Source of the DNA: Burkholderia sp. D-99
Lineage (GTDB): Bacteria > Pseudomonadota > Gammaproteobacteria > Burkholderiales > Burkholderiaceae
Direction of reading: 5' to 3'
Assembly: GCF_011605345.1 (NCBI RefSeq)
Contig: NZ_JAAOXM010000002.1
Coordinates: 868,001-932,000 of the forward strand
Length of the DNA stretch: 64,000 bases
The stretch's first letter is position 1. Each line of letters opens with the position of its first letter. Below, one piece after another: positions 45,741 through 54,607 of the stretch. Position numbers and translations under genes: made by a program. The notes below the pieces were generated by a model, which was not told where the DNA came from, ran no database searches, and saw only the letters and a program-made list of their open reading frames with translations.

Positions 45741-46658
45741 ATGAACGCACGCTACCAGGGCGTCTTTCCGGTCGCGCCGACGATCTTCGATGCGCACGGC
45801 GCGCTCGATCTCGACGGCCAGCGCCGCTGCCTCGACTTCATGATCGATGCCGGTTCGCACGGCATCTGCATCCATGCGAATTATTCGGAGCAATTCGCGC
45901 TCGGCGACGACGAACGCGACCTGATCACGCGCACCACGCTCGAACACGTCGCGGGCCGCGTGCCGGTGATCGTCACGACGTCGCACTTCAGCGCGCGGAT
46001 CTGCGCGGAACGCAACCGGCGCGCTCAGGCGATGGGCGCGGCGATGGTGATGGTGATGCCGCCGTATCACGGCGCGACGTTCCGCGTGCCTGAAGCGCAG
46101 GTGCGCGCGTTCTTCCGCGAGGCCGCCGACGGCCTCGACATTCCGCTGATGATCCAGGACGCGCCCGCGAGCGGCGTCGCGCTGCCGGCGCCGTTCCTCG
46201 CGTCGCTCGCCCGCGAGATCGGCGCCGTGTCGTACTTCAAGATCGAGACGGCCGGCGCCGCGTCGAAGCTGCGCGAGCTGATCGCGCTCGGAGGCGACGC
46301 GATCGAAGGGCCGTGGGACGGCGAGGAAGGCATCACGCTGCTCGCCGATCTCGATGCCGGCGCGACCGGCGCGATGACGGGCGGCGGCTATCCCGACGGG
46401 ATTCGCCGGATCACCGACGCGTATTTCGCCGGACGCCGCGACGAAGCGGTCGAGCAGTACGCGCGCTGGCTGCCGCTCATCAACTACGAGAACCGCCAGT
46501 CGGGCTTCCTGACCGCGAAGGCGCTGATGCGCGAAGGCGGCGTGATCGCGTGCGATAACCCGCGCGCGCCGTGGCCCGAGCTGCATCCGCAGGTGCGCGC
46601 GGGCCTGCTCGACGTCGCGCGGCGGCTCGACCCGCTCGTGCTGCGCTGGGGACGCTAG
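45741..46658 (+). CDS. DapA-family (DHDPS/NAL) aldolase or dehydratase
   Basis: A 305-residue class I lyase barrel. The Schiff-base lysine is in YFKIETAGAAS (Lys167), and IHANYSEQFALGDDER replaces the usual GTTGE loop. The conserved active-site Tyr of DapA (YNVP) reads Gln139-Asp-Ala-Pro, so this is not a lysine-biosynthesis enzyme. Likely it cleaves or dehydrates the 2-keto-3-deoxy acid made by the dehydratase 8 bp upstream. The distinctive loop and missing Tyr make the substrate uncertain. Confidence 0.85.
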   Translation: MNARYQGVFPVAPTIFDAHGALDLDGQRRCLDFMIDAGSHGICIHANYSEQFALGDDERDLITRTTLEHVAGRVPVIVTTSHFSARICAERNRRAQAMGAAMVMVMPPYHGATFRVPEAQVRAFFREAADGLDIPLMIQDAPASGVALPAPFLASLAREIGAVSYFKIETAGAASKLRELIALGGDAIEGPWDGEEGITLLADLDAGATGAMTGGGYPDGIRRITDAYFAGRRDEAVEQYARWLPLINYENRQSGFLTAKALMREGGVIACDNPRAPWPELHPQVRAGLLDVARRLDPLVLRWGR

Positions 46659-46795
46659 ACAACGGTTCACATCGGTACACACGTGCAACGCCGCAGGGCG
46701 TTGCGCATCGGCGGCCGGTGCGACACCGGCGCGTCACGGCGTGACAGCGGTCCATCAGAAGACCGCCGCCGCCCACCACCAAGATTGGAGACACC

Positions 46796-48088
46796 ATGAC
46801 CCTGTTGACCCCGGCCACCCCGGCCTACGAAGCCGGCGAAGCCATTCCGCGCCGCCGCTGGCTGCGCGTGATTCCGCCGCTGCTGCTCGCCTGCATCATT
46901 TCCTACATGGACCGCGTGAACATCGCGTTCGCGATGCCCGGCGGGATGAACGCCGATCTCGGCATGGACGCGACGATGGCCGGCCTCGCCGGCGGCATCT
47001 TCTTCTTCGGCTACCTGTTCCTGCAGATTCCCGGCGGCCGGCGCGCGGCGCTCGGCAGCGGCAAGACGTTCATCGCGTGGTCCCTCGTGAGCTGGGCCGT
47101 GCTGTCGATGCTGACCGGGCTCGTCACCCATACATGGCAACTTTTGACACTGCGCTTCCTGCTCGGCGTGGCGGAAGGCGGGATGCTGCCCGTCGTGCTG
47201 ACGATGGTCAGCCACTGGTTTCCCGACCGCGAACGCGGCCGCGCGAATGCGATGGTCATCATGTTCGTGCCGCTCGCCGGGATGATCACCGCACCGCTGT
47301 CCGGCTTCATCCTCGCCGCGTACGACTGGCATCACCTGTTCTTCAGCGCGGGCGCGCTGTCGCTGCTGTGCCTGGTCGTGTGGCTGCTGTTCGCCGACGA
47401 CGGCCCGGAAACCGCGCGCTGGGTGTCGCCGCGCGAGAAGGCGTACATCCTCGACGCGCTGCGCGACGAGCAGGAGCGCAAGCGCGCGGCCGGTACGACG
47501 GCGGCCACCTCTTTCCGCGAGCTGCTGCGCAACCCGACGATCTGGCTGCTCATCGCGATCAACTTCTGCTATCAGGTCGGCATCTACGGCTATACGATGT
47601 GGTTGCCGACCCTGCTGAAAAACCTCACGCACAGCGGGATGGGCAAGATCGGCCTGCTCGCGATGCTGCCCTATGTCGCGATGGTGATCGGGATGTTCGT
47701 CACGTCGTATTGGTCTGACCGAACCGGCAAGCGCCGCCTGTTCGTGCTGCTGCCGCTCGCCGGCTTCGCCGCGTGCCTCGCGCTGTCGGTGCTCACGCAT
47801 GCGTCGATGGCCGTGTCGTTCGCGTTCCTGATCGGCTGCGGCTTCTTCCTGCAGGCGGCCGCCGGCGTGTTCTGGGCGATTCCGCCGAAGCTCTGCAGCG
47901 TCGAGACGGCCGGCAGCGCGCGCGGCCTGATCAACGCGCTCGGCAATCTCGGCGGCTTCTGCGGCCCGTATGCAGTCGGCGTGCTGACCCAGCACGTGAG
48001 CGCGGCGGCCGGCGTGTACAGCCTCGCGGTCACGCTCGCGGTGGCCGGCGTGCTCGCGATGACGCTGCCGAAACGCTGCGAGGACTGA
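46796..48088 (+). CDS. MFS transporter (ACS family)
   Basis: A 430-residue, 12-TM transporter with CIISYMDRVNIAFAMPGGMNADLGMDATMAGLAGGIFFFGY, LLGVAEGGMLPVVLTMVSHWFPDRERGRA and a C-terminal half with RGLINALGNLGGFCGPY. The helix 2-3 loop lacks the usual DRxGRR motif (here PGGRRAALGSGK). It is in the middle of the operon (137 bp after the lyase, GGAGACACC before the ATG) and presumably imports the operon's sugar acid or lactone. Confidence 0.88.
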   Translation: MTLLTPATPAYEAGEAIPRRRWLRVIPPLLLACIISYMDRVNIAFAMPGGMNADLGMDATMAGLAGGIFFFGYLFLQIPGGRRAALGSGKTFIAWSLVSWAVLSMLTGLVTHTWQLLTLRFLLGVAEGGMLPVVLTMVSHWFPDRERGRANAMVIMFVPLAGMITAPLSGFILAAYDWHHLFFSAGALSLLCLVVWLLFADDGPETARWVSPREKAYILDALRDEQERKRAAGTTAATSFRELLRNPTIWLLIAINFCYQVGIYGYTMWLPTLLKNLTHSGMGKIGLLAMLPYVAMVIGMFVTSYWSDRTGKRRLFVLLPLAGFAACLALSVLTHASMAVSFAFLIGCGFFLQAAAGVFWAIPPKLCSVETAGSARGLINALGNLGGFCGPYAVGVLTQHVSAAAGVYSLAVTLAVAGVLAMTLPKRCED

Positions 48089-48131
48089 TACCGGATACGC
48101 GGGACAGCGAACGATCTAACGGAGACTCACC

Positions 48132-49079
48132 ATGAACGACATCCTGTTGCTGGTGCAGAAATGCGCCCATACCTTCAGCTTCTACGACCTCGACACGAAA
48201 ACCGCGCTCAAGCACGTCGTGCTGCCGAACTTCCCGCACGAGTTCACCGTCGACGTGAACGAGCGCTACGCCTACGTCGGCATCTTCGGGATCGAGACCG
48301 CGTGGTCGCGCGGCCATGAAGGCGATCACCGGATCGCCGAGATCGATCTCGTCGCACGCACGCATACGCGCATGCTCGACCTGTGGCCTTACTACCGGCC
48401 GCACGGGATGGCGAGCGACCGCGACGGCCGGCTGTACGCGATGAGCGAGGCGCACGACATGCTGCTCGTGTTCGACGAGCCGACCCGGCAGCCCGTGCCG
48501 AACATGGCCGTGCCGTCCGGCGGCGTGAAGACGCACCTCGTGACGCTCACGCGCGACGCGAGCCGCGCCTACGGCGTGCACCTGCTGTCGAACACGGTCA
48601 CGCAGTTCCATCCGCGCGACGCAACGGTCGCGCCGCGCGCGGTGATGCCCGGCCCGCGCCCCGAAGGCAATGCGCTGTCGAGCGACGAGCGCACGCTGTT
48701 CGTCGCGAATCGCGGCGACGACACGCTGGTCGAGATCGATACCGAAACGATGACCTGCGGCCGCCGCGTGAAGACGCGCAGCGATCCGAACCGCATCTAC
48801 CGGACGAGCACGCCGGACGGCCGCGACCTGCTGCTGTTGACTAATTCGGGCGAGCGGTCGATCTCGGTGTTCGATGCACGGCAGCTCGAGGAGATCGAAC
48901 GCATCGCGCTGCCCGCGAACCCGACCGCGCTATCGTTCCATCCGTCGCGGCGCGTCGCGTACGTGTCGTTCCAGGACGACTACGTGCGCGAGCTCGATCT
49001 CGATAGCTGGCGGTTCGTCGGCGCATTGGCGACGCTGCGCGAGCCCGATGCGTCGTACGTGCTCGCCGGAGCACGCTGA
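48132..49079 (+). CDS. Beta-propeller lactonase-like protein
   Basis: A 315-residue cytosolic protein (no signal peptide) made of repeated strand units such as SFYDLDTKTALKHV, YVGIFGIETAW and LFVANRGDDTLVEIDTET, as in YncE/6-phosphogluconolactonase-like seven-bladed propellers. In this operon it is plausibly a sugar-lactone hydrolase. The family also includes non-enzymatic propellers, and I see no decisive catalytic set. One base separates its stop from the next start. Confidence 0.75.
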   Translation: MNDILLLVQKCAHTFSFYDLDTKTALKHVVLPNFPHEFTVDVNERYAYVGIFGIETAWSRGHEGDHRIAEIDLVARTHTRMLDLWPYYRPHGMASDRDGRLYAMSEAHDMLLVFDEPTRQPVPNMAVPSGGVKTHLVTLTRDASRAYGVHLLSNTVTQFHPRDATVAPRAVMPGPRPEGNALSSDERTLFVANRGDDTLVEIDTETMTCGRRVKTRSDPNRIYRTSTPDGRDLLLLTNSGERSISVFDARQLEEIERIALPANPTALSFHPSRRVAYVSFQDDYVRELDLDSWRFVGALATLREPDASYVLAGAR

Positions 49080-49080
49080 C

Positions 49081-50040
49081 ATGCGCGTAGGGACGCCGCC
49101 GGACGGCATGCCGGATGCGCTCGTCGATGCGCATCACCACCTGTGGCGGCTCGATGCGGGTGCTCACTACCCGTGGCTGCAGGCGCACTACGATCCGGCG
49201 CGCTTCATGTTCGGCGACTACGCGGCACTGTGCCGCGATTTCGGGGTGGACGATCTCCGGCACGCGGCGCAAGGTGCGCCGATCGTCGCCAGCGTGCACG
49301 TCGAAGCCGAACGCGCGCACGACGAAGCGCTGGCGGAAACGCGCTGGCTGCACGAGGTCGCTGAAACGCACGGGCTGCCGTCGGCCGTCGTCGCGTGGGT
49401 CGACCTGCTCGCCGGCGACGCGGACGAACGGCTTGCCGAGCAGGCCGCGTGTCCGCTCGTGCGCGGCGTGCGCTTCAAGCCGCGCACCGCGGCCGCGCCG
49501 GATGCCGCCGTCGACGGGCCCGGCACGTTGCACGATCCGCGCTGGCCGGCCGCGCTCGCACGCCTCGCCGCGCACGGCCTGAGCTGGGATCTGCGCGTGC
49601 CGTTCTGGCATCTCGGCGAAGCGGCCGCGCTGCTCGCCGATGCACCCGGCGTCGACGTCGTGCTCGAACACGCGGGCCTGCCGTGGGACCGCTCGGCAGC
49701 CGGGCTCGCGCGCTGGCGCAGCGGCATGGAAGCGCTCGCCGCGTTGCCGCGCGTCGCCGTGAAGATCTCCGAACTCGGCTTGCGCGACGCGGCGTGGAAC
49801 GACGCGGACAACGCGCGGATCATCCGCGACACGATCGCGATCTTCGGCTGGGAGCGCTGCCTGTTCGCCAGCAATTTCCCGGTGGCCGGCCTGCGCGTGA
49901 CCTATCCGGCGCTGCTGCGCACGTTCGCGCGCGCGATGACGCATCTCGACGACACCGCACGCCGTGCGATCTGGCATGACAACGCGCTGCGCGTCTACCG
50001 GATCGCGCTCGACGCGCTGCCGCGGCCGGTTCGCGGATAG
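49081..50040 (+). CDS. Amidohydrolase_2-family lactonase/hydrolase
   Basis: A 319-residue TIM-barrel hydrolase of the PF04909 group: VDAHHHLWRLDAGAHYPWL holds the first metal motif, VLEHAGLPW the second His and FASNFPV the final Asp position, which reads Asn here. Members include L-fuconolactonase, rhamnonolactonase and 2-pyrone-4,6-dicarboxylate lactonase, which suits a sugar-lactone operon. It starts one base after the propeller stop and ends the operon. Confidence 0.85.
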   Translation: MRVGTPPDGMPDALVDAHHHLWRLDAGAHYPWLQAHYDPARFMFGDYAALCRDFGVDDLRHAAQGAPIVASVHVEAERAHDEALAETRWLHEVAETHGLPSAVVAWVDLLAGDADERLAEQAACPLVRGVRFKPRTAAAPDAAVDGPGTLHDPRWPAALARLAAHGLSWDLRVPFWHLGEAAALLADAPGVDVVLEHAGLPWDRSAAGLARWRSGMEALAALPRVAVKISELGLRDAAWNDADNARIIRDTIAIFGWERCLFASNFPVAGLRVTYPALLRTFARAMTHLDDTARRAIWHDNALRVYRIALDALPRPVRG

Positions 50041-50404
50041 CGCCGCCTTCCCTTCCATTCCCCCTCGTGTCGATCGGGCGGCGCGCCGCAGCCCCCCCCC
50101 TTTTCGGGCATCGCACGACCCGATCCAGGCAAAAAGTATCGGTTGGCATTTTCTTTTGATGCGGTGCACGCATCGCCGCCGTCACACCACGGGTTCTGCC
50201 ATCAACGACGGCACTCGAACAAGCGGAATCAAGAAGACACGGGTCAACAAGATGCGAATCGTCGCAGCGGGCGAGCTGCTCGGCGCGTGTCTGCCGGGCG
50301 TAACAGCCGCGTCGTCGTCGATTCGCGCTCGATCGCGCTTGACCCGGCCCTTGGGATCGCCTTTATGCTGAGCGCAACGAATCGACAGCAAAGAGAGGTG
50401 ACGG
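50041..50404. other. Intergenic region with poly-C tract
   Basis: A 364-bp gap. It contains a nine-base C run ending at 50100 followed by TTTT, and a less GC-rich stretch (50130-50260) that may hold the MerR gene promoter. I see no credible gene, terminator hairpin or classical MerR-spaced operator here. Confidence 0.4.
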
Positions 50405-51487
50405 ATGGGCACGTCCACGCCCCGTTTGAACGCGTCGGCCGCCGCCGCGCGGCTCGGCGTCTCGATCAAGGCGCTGCGGCTGTACGAGCGGCACGGCCTC
50501 GTCACGCCGGAACGCACGCCGGCCGGATACCGTGCGTACGGCCCGGACGATCTCGCCCGCGCGGCCGACATCGCCGCGCTGCGCGCACTCGGCCTCAGTC
50601 TCGCGCAGGTGGCGAGCGTGCTCGACGGCGACGCGCGCAGCCTGGACGACGCGCTGGCCGCTCACGAAGCCGCGCTGGACCACGGCATTCAGGATCTCGT
50701 GCGCAAGATCGACCGGGTGCGCGCGATCCGCGCCGGCCTCGCGCGCGGCCGGATGCCGGCCGAGGGTGAGCTGACGCGGCTCGTCGACGATACCGGTGCG
50801 GGTGTCGCGTTCAACCTGCCGTGGCCATGGGGCGGCGAGTGGTTCGAGTGTCGTGATATCCGGCCGCTGAACTACATCATCGGCTCGCTGGGAAGCGGCA
50901 AGACGCGGCTCGCGCTTCGGCTGGCCGACGCGCTGCCCGGCGCCGTGTTCGTGGGGCTCGATCGGCTGGAAAGCGATTGCGCGGCGGCACACGCGGTATT
51001 GCGCGCCGATCCTGCGCTGAAGTCGCGCGTCGACCGCACATTGACCTCGCTCACCGACAGAGGCGCAACGCCGTCGACAGCGCTGACCGCGCTGCTCGCC
51101 AGTCTCGAAGCGGACGGCCCACGCGCGCGGGTCGTCGACATGATCGAACAGGATCTCGACCGGCCCACGCAACTGGCGTTGATCGCGCATCTGCGTGAAT
51201 GCGCGGCCGCCGGCATGCGACCGCTGTTCCTGCTCACGCGCTCGTCGGCGATCCTCGATCTGTCCGCAGTCGGCCCCGACGAAACCATCCTGTTGTGCCC
51301 GGCCAATCACAGCCCGCCTTCGCGCGTGGCGCCTTACCCCGGTGCGCCCGGCTACGAAGCCGTAGCGACCTGCCTGGCGTCGCCGGAGATCCGCGAGCGG
51401 ATTGCGCGGCGGCCGGATGCGCGCGCTATCATGCCTTGTACGGAGCGGGAAATGAATATTTCGCGACCTGTCCGTCGGAGAACATGA
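50405..51487 (+). CDS. MerR-family regulator fused to a P-loop domain
   Basis: A 360-residue fusion. Residues about 9-75 are a MerR winged helix (ARLGVSIKALRLYERHGLVTPERTPAGYRAYGPDDL), followed by a coiled-coil dimerisation helix. After about residue 125 there is a separate domain with the Walker A loop GSLGSGKT (160-167) preceded by NYIIG, and a hydrophobic strand PLFLLTRSS that could carry Walker B-like function. MerR proteins normally end in a short effector domain, so an NTP-binding effector is unusual. The stop codon overlaps the barstar-like start (TGATG). Confidence 0.82.
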   Translation: MGTSTPRLNASAAAARLGVSIKALRLYERHGLVTPERTPAGYRAYGPDDLARAADIAALRALGLSLAQVASVLDGDARSLDDALAAHEAALDHGIQDLVRKIDRVRAIRAGLARGRMPAEGELTRLVDDTGAGVAFNLPWPWGGEWFECRDIRPLNYIIGSLGSGKTRLALRLADALPGAVFVGLDRLESDCAAAHAVLRADPALKSRVDRTLTSLTDRGATPSTALTALLASLEADGPRARVVDMIEQDLDRPTQLALIAHLRECAAAGMRPLFLLTRSSAILDLSAVGPDETILLCPANHSPPSRVAPYPGAPGYEAVATCLASPEIRERIARRPDARAIMPCTEREMNISRPVRRRT

Positions 51488-51774
51488 TGGCACGCGACAA
51501 GCGGGTAGAAATCGAACTGGACGACATTGAATCAACCGAACAGTTGCATGTGCGGCTGATGAAGAAGTTGGGTTTCCCGGACTGGTATGGAAGAAACTGG
51601 AATGCGTTCTGGGACGCCATCACCGCGCTGGTGGATATGCCGCTCATTCTCCGGCTGAAAGGTTGGTCGGAATTTGAACGCCGTTTTCCCCGCGACGCAA
51701 AGCTGATGAGCGACTGCCTGCGGGACATGGCCCGGCAGTACCCGGCCTTCGCATCCCGTATCGAGTACGACTGA
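51487..51774 (+). CDS. Barstar-family protein
   Basis: A 95-residue acidic protein with the barstar signature FPDWYGRNWNAFWDAITAL and the preceding strand RVEIELDDI, matching the barnase-inhibitor fold. ATG at 51487 chosen over 51484 because GGAG is 6 bases away; the start overlaps the MerR-type stop, so expression is coupled. No barnase-like RNase is visible nearby, so it may be an orphan immunity protein or work with the MerR/P-loop protein. Confidence 0.82.
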   Translation: MARDKRVEIELDDIESTEQLHVRLMKKLGFPDWYGRNWNAFWDAITALVDMPLILRLKGWSEFERRFPRDAKLMSDCLRDMARQYPAFASRIEYD

Positions 51775-51821
51775 TCGAACGCCACCGCGAACCGAAAGAT
51801 CGCGCGTCCCTTCCTTCCGCA

Positions 51822-52136
51822 CTAGTCTTTTTCCCGCACGTTCAGCGCCATTTCCATCGTATCGAAATAGGCGTTCACCAACTCATAGTAAGGCTCCCAG
51901 TCGGATCTGCCCGGGCCAAGGGGAGCCTCCTGCATGAAGCGCCGGCCTCTATCAATGAATGTGCGTAACGGCGCATGGTTTTCGCTCAGCCAGCAAGCGA
52001 TCGAATGATTCACCGTGCTCGATAACTGATAGATGTATGCATCCCGCCGGTAGATGCGAAGCGCGAGAAACCGCTCGCCGTTCAATTGGCGTTGCATTGC
52101 CTTGATCTGCACAGACAGCGCTTCAAACTGATTCAT
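51822..52136 (-). CDS. Small hypothetical protein
   Basis: A 104-residue protein, helix-rich and with no signal or membrane segment, containing LALRIYRRDAYIYQLSSTVN and WEPYYELVNAYFDTMEMAL. It converges on the barstar-like gene with a 47-bp gap, and both have slightly lower GC than their neighbours. I do not recognise the family. Confidence 0.6.
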   Translation of the reverse strand: MNQFEALSVQIKAMQRQLNGERFLALRIYRRDAYIYQLSSTVNHSIACWLSENHAPLRTFIDRGRRFMQEAPLGPGRSDWEPYYELVNAYFDTMEMALNVREKD

Positions 52137-52199
52137 GGCCGCAGCAACCTGACATGAATTCGCACTCGGATTGACGCCACTGTGACAGCAGCCCCGACG

Positions 52200-53015
52200 T
52201 CACGATTCCATCCGCCCCATCCTGCGCGCCATCGCCGGGCTGACCGCATGCACGGGATCGAACCCGAAGAATTCGAGCACGTGGCGTGCGACGTCGTCGC
52301 GATCGTTGTCCGCGCAGATCATGTGGTAGCTGTTCTCCAGCACGATCCCGCGCGCATCGGGCATCTTCGCGAGCAGGAAATCGGCCGAGCGCAGGCTCGT
52401 GAGTTCGTCCTCGCGCGCATGCAGCACGAGCGTCGGGGACGGCGTGCCGGCCGCGGCCTCGAGCGCCCAGTCACGCATCCGGTCGACCTGGCGCACGCAC
52501 GCGAGCGGCACCCACGCATAGTGGAAACTGTCCTCGCGCTCGAACTTCTTCTTCACGATCGCGCGGATCGTCGCGTTCTTGATGCCGAACGGATCGCCTT
52601 CCTCGACCCGCATCCGCTCCGCGACACCCGGCACGCGGTACAGCACATGCCGCAACGCGCGGTACCACGGCGTCGACCAGCCATCGATGAACACCGGCGT
52701 GGCCAGCAACGCCAGCCGGCCGCGCGCATGCTGCACGCGATGGCACAGCAGCAGCGCGACCAGCGCGCCCATGCACATGCCCGCGACATGCAGCGTGTCG
52801 TACTCGTTTTCCAGCGCGCGATACTGCTCGGTCACCGCATCGAGCCACGCCTCCGCGCGCACACCGACCAGATCCTCGGGGCGCGTGCCGTGCCCCGGCA
52901 GCGTGATCATGTGCGTATCGCCGCCCGCGCGCCGCACCGCCTTGTGCAGCGACCCGAGATCGTATTGCGTGCCGCCGAGCCCGTGGATCAGCAGGACGCC
53001 CGTGCGGCCCGTCAT
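52200..53015 (-). CDS. Alpha/beta hydrolase with Cys nucleophile
   Basis: A 271-residue alpha/beta hydrolase close to carboxylesterase/monoglyceride-lipase types: LLIHGLGGTQYDLG holds the oxyanion region, the nucleophile elbow reads Gly-Met-Cys81-Met-Gly where Ser is usual, and Asp203 (HAREDELTS) and His231 (NSYHMICADND) complete the triad. A Cys nucleophile occurs in dienelactone hydrolases and some thioesterase-like enzymes. The MASE1-PAS gene is 13 bp upstream, so the two form a small operon. Confidence 0.85.
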   Translation of the reverse strand: MTGRTGVLLIHGLGGTQYDLGSLHKAVRRAGGDTHMITLPGHGTRPEDLVGVRAEAWLDAVTEQYRALENEYDTLHVAGMCMGALVALLLCHRVQHARGRLALLATPVFIDGWSTPWYRALRHVLYRVPGVAERMRVEEGDPFGIKNATIRAIVKKKFEREDSFHYAWVPLACVRQVDRMRDWALEAAAGTPSPTLVLHAREDELTSLRSADFLLAKMPDARGIVLENSYHMICADNDRDDVARHVLEFFGFDPVHAVSPAMARRMGRMES

Positions 53016-53028
53016 GACGCGTCCCGGC

Positions 53029-54321
53029 TCATTCTTCCGCCGGCCACACGCGCTCGAGCTGCCAGACGCCCGCCACCACCGTCACATCGACATTCGAATC
53101 GAGCAGCGGCGCGCCGTGATCGGTGATCGTCTGCGTGCCGCCGTCGCGCTGCACGATACGCAGCGACAACGATGCGCGATCCTCGCCCGCGATCTCCGCA
53201 TTCCAGTAGTCGCGCAGCGCATCGCGGTCGCCCGGCTGCACACGGTCGAGCACGAGCGGCACGCTCGCGATCTGTGCCGCATCGACGCCGACCCCGAACA
53301 CGCGCTCGACGTCGCCGCTCCACTCGATCCGCCCCGATTCCGGATCGAGCACGTACGCGATCTGGCCGGCGCTCGCGAGCGCGAGCTCCATGTTGTTCTG
53401 CAGGACCGCCGCATGCTCGTGCACGCGTTCGCGCGTCGTCTTCAGCGTGCTCACCGTCAGCACCAGCAGCGACGCGACCGCCAGGTAAAGCTGCGCCTCG
53501 AGCAGCGCGCTGCCGTAGTGCTCGTGAAACGACGAGAACGGGCCATCGCCTTGCGCGGTCTGCTCGATCACGATCAGCGCGAGCACCAGCACCGACGACG
53601 AACCCGCGCGGCCGCCGAGCAGCAGCGTCACCGAGACGGTGAGGAACAGCGGGATATACGTCAGTGCGAAGCCGGCGCCGGTGCCGAATTTCTGCGACGT
53701 GTCGCCGTCGAAGATCACGAGCGCGACGCCCACGACCAGCGCGAACGAGACCATGCCGAGCACCAGGTCGAAGCGCTCGTGATCACCCGAGCGATGCGCG
53801 CGAAAGCGCGACCATGACGCGAGCACCGGCGTGACCAGCAGCACGCCGACGAAATCGGACGCGGCCCACACCGACCACACGTCGAAGAACGGCGCGCCCT
53901 TGACCGCCGTGTACCACGCCGCGCCGCCGATCGCGCCGACCACGCCCGCGATCAGGCCGGCGAGAATCACCGAGCGCAGGAAATACAGCCCTTCGAGCGA
54001 GAAGCGCACGCGCTGGACGAGCCACACCGCGAGCGCGGCCGCGCCGACCTCGTCGACCGTGAACAGCACCGCGTTGACCAGGCTGCCGTGTTCGATGCCT
54101 GACAGCGCGAGCTGCCCGACCAGGAATGCGCCGGCCAGCGTCAGCCATTCGCGCGTCGGCCGCAGCATGAACGCGCCGACCGTCACGCCGGCCGGCAGCC
54201 AGATGTAGCCGGTCAGCCGGACGGGGCCGTTGAACTGGTGCGAGATGTAGCCGGTCGCGAGATACAGCGCTGCCCAGAGCAGCGCGGCGACGAGGCCTGG
54301 CCGCGATCGTTTGGTGTCCAT
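53029..54321 (-). CDS. MASE1 membrane sensor with PAS domain
   Basis: A 430-residue protein starting at 54321 (MDTKRSRPG). About eight TM helices to residue ~320 form a MASE1 sensor domain (YISHQFNGPVRLTGYIWLPAGVTVGAF). A linker helix and a PAS-like domain of about 110 residues (ELALASAGQIAYVLDPESGRIEWSGDVERVFG) end the protein. MASE1 proteins usually continue into a GGDEF/EAL or histidine-kinase domain; none is present here. It may signal through a partner. Confidence 0.8.
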   Translation of the reverse strand: MDTKRSRPGLVAALLWAALYLATGYISHQFNGPVRLTGYIWLPAGVTVGAFMLRPTREWLTLAGAFLVGQLALSGIEHGSLVNAVLFTVDEVGAAALAVWLVQRVRFSLEGLYFLRSVILAGLIAGVVGAIGGAAWYTAVKGAPFFDVWSVWAASDFVGVLLVTPVLASWSRFRAHRSGDHERFDLVLGMVSFALVVGVALVIFDGDTSQKFGTGAGFALTYIPLFLTVSVTLLLGGRAGSSSVLVLALIVIEQTAQGDGPFSSFHEHYGSALLEAQLYLAVASLLVLTVSTLKTTRERVHEHAAVLQNNMELALASAGQIAYVLDPESGRIEWSGDVERVFGVGVDAAQIASVPLVLDRVQPGDRDALRDYWNAEIAGEDRASLSLRIVQRDGGTQTITDHGAPLLDSNVDVTVVAGVWQLERVWPAEE

Positions 54322-54607
54322 CGAGAATCCCTGTGTGCTGCGCCGTGCAGGCAAACGCACCGCCGCGTCGGAAGCGGCGGCGCCTGCGGCCGGCAGGTGC
54401 GCGATGTGCGAATGATATGCGGATGGGGTAGGCGGGGGAATACCGATGGTGGCGGCACGAGCGGCCGCGGCCTGCAGCCCGGCTCGCAAGGCCGGCGGCG
54501 GCCCGCGCGGGCCACCGGACATGGCGTGTCGCACCGGCTATACCCGGCACCTCCCGGAACGGCCGCGATCGCAGCCGCATGCGGCACGTATCGAACGACC
54601 TCCCAGT

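Noticed and set aside
50092-50104. Phase-variable poly-C tract
   Set aside because: It is non-coding and lies about 300 bp from the next start, so a switching role is not supported by position alone.
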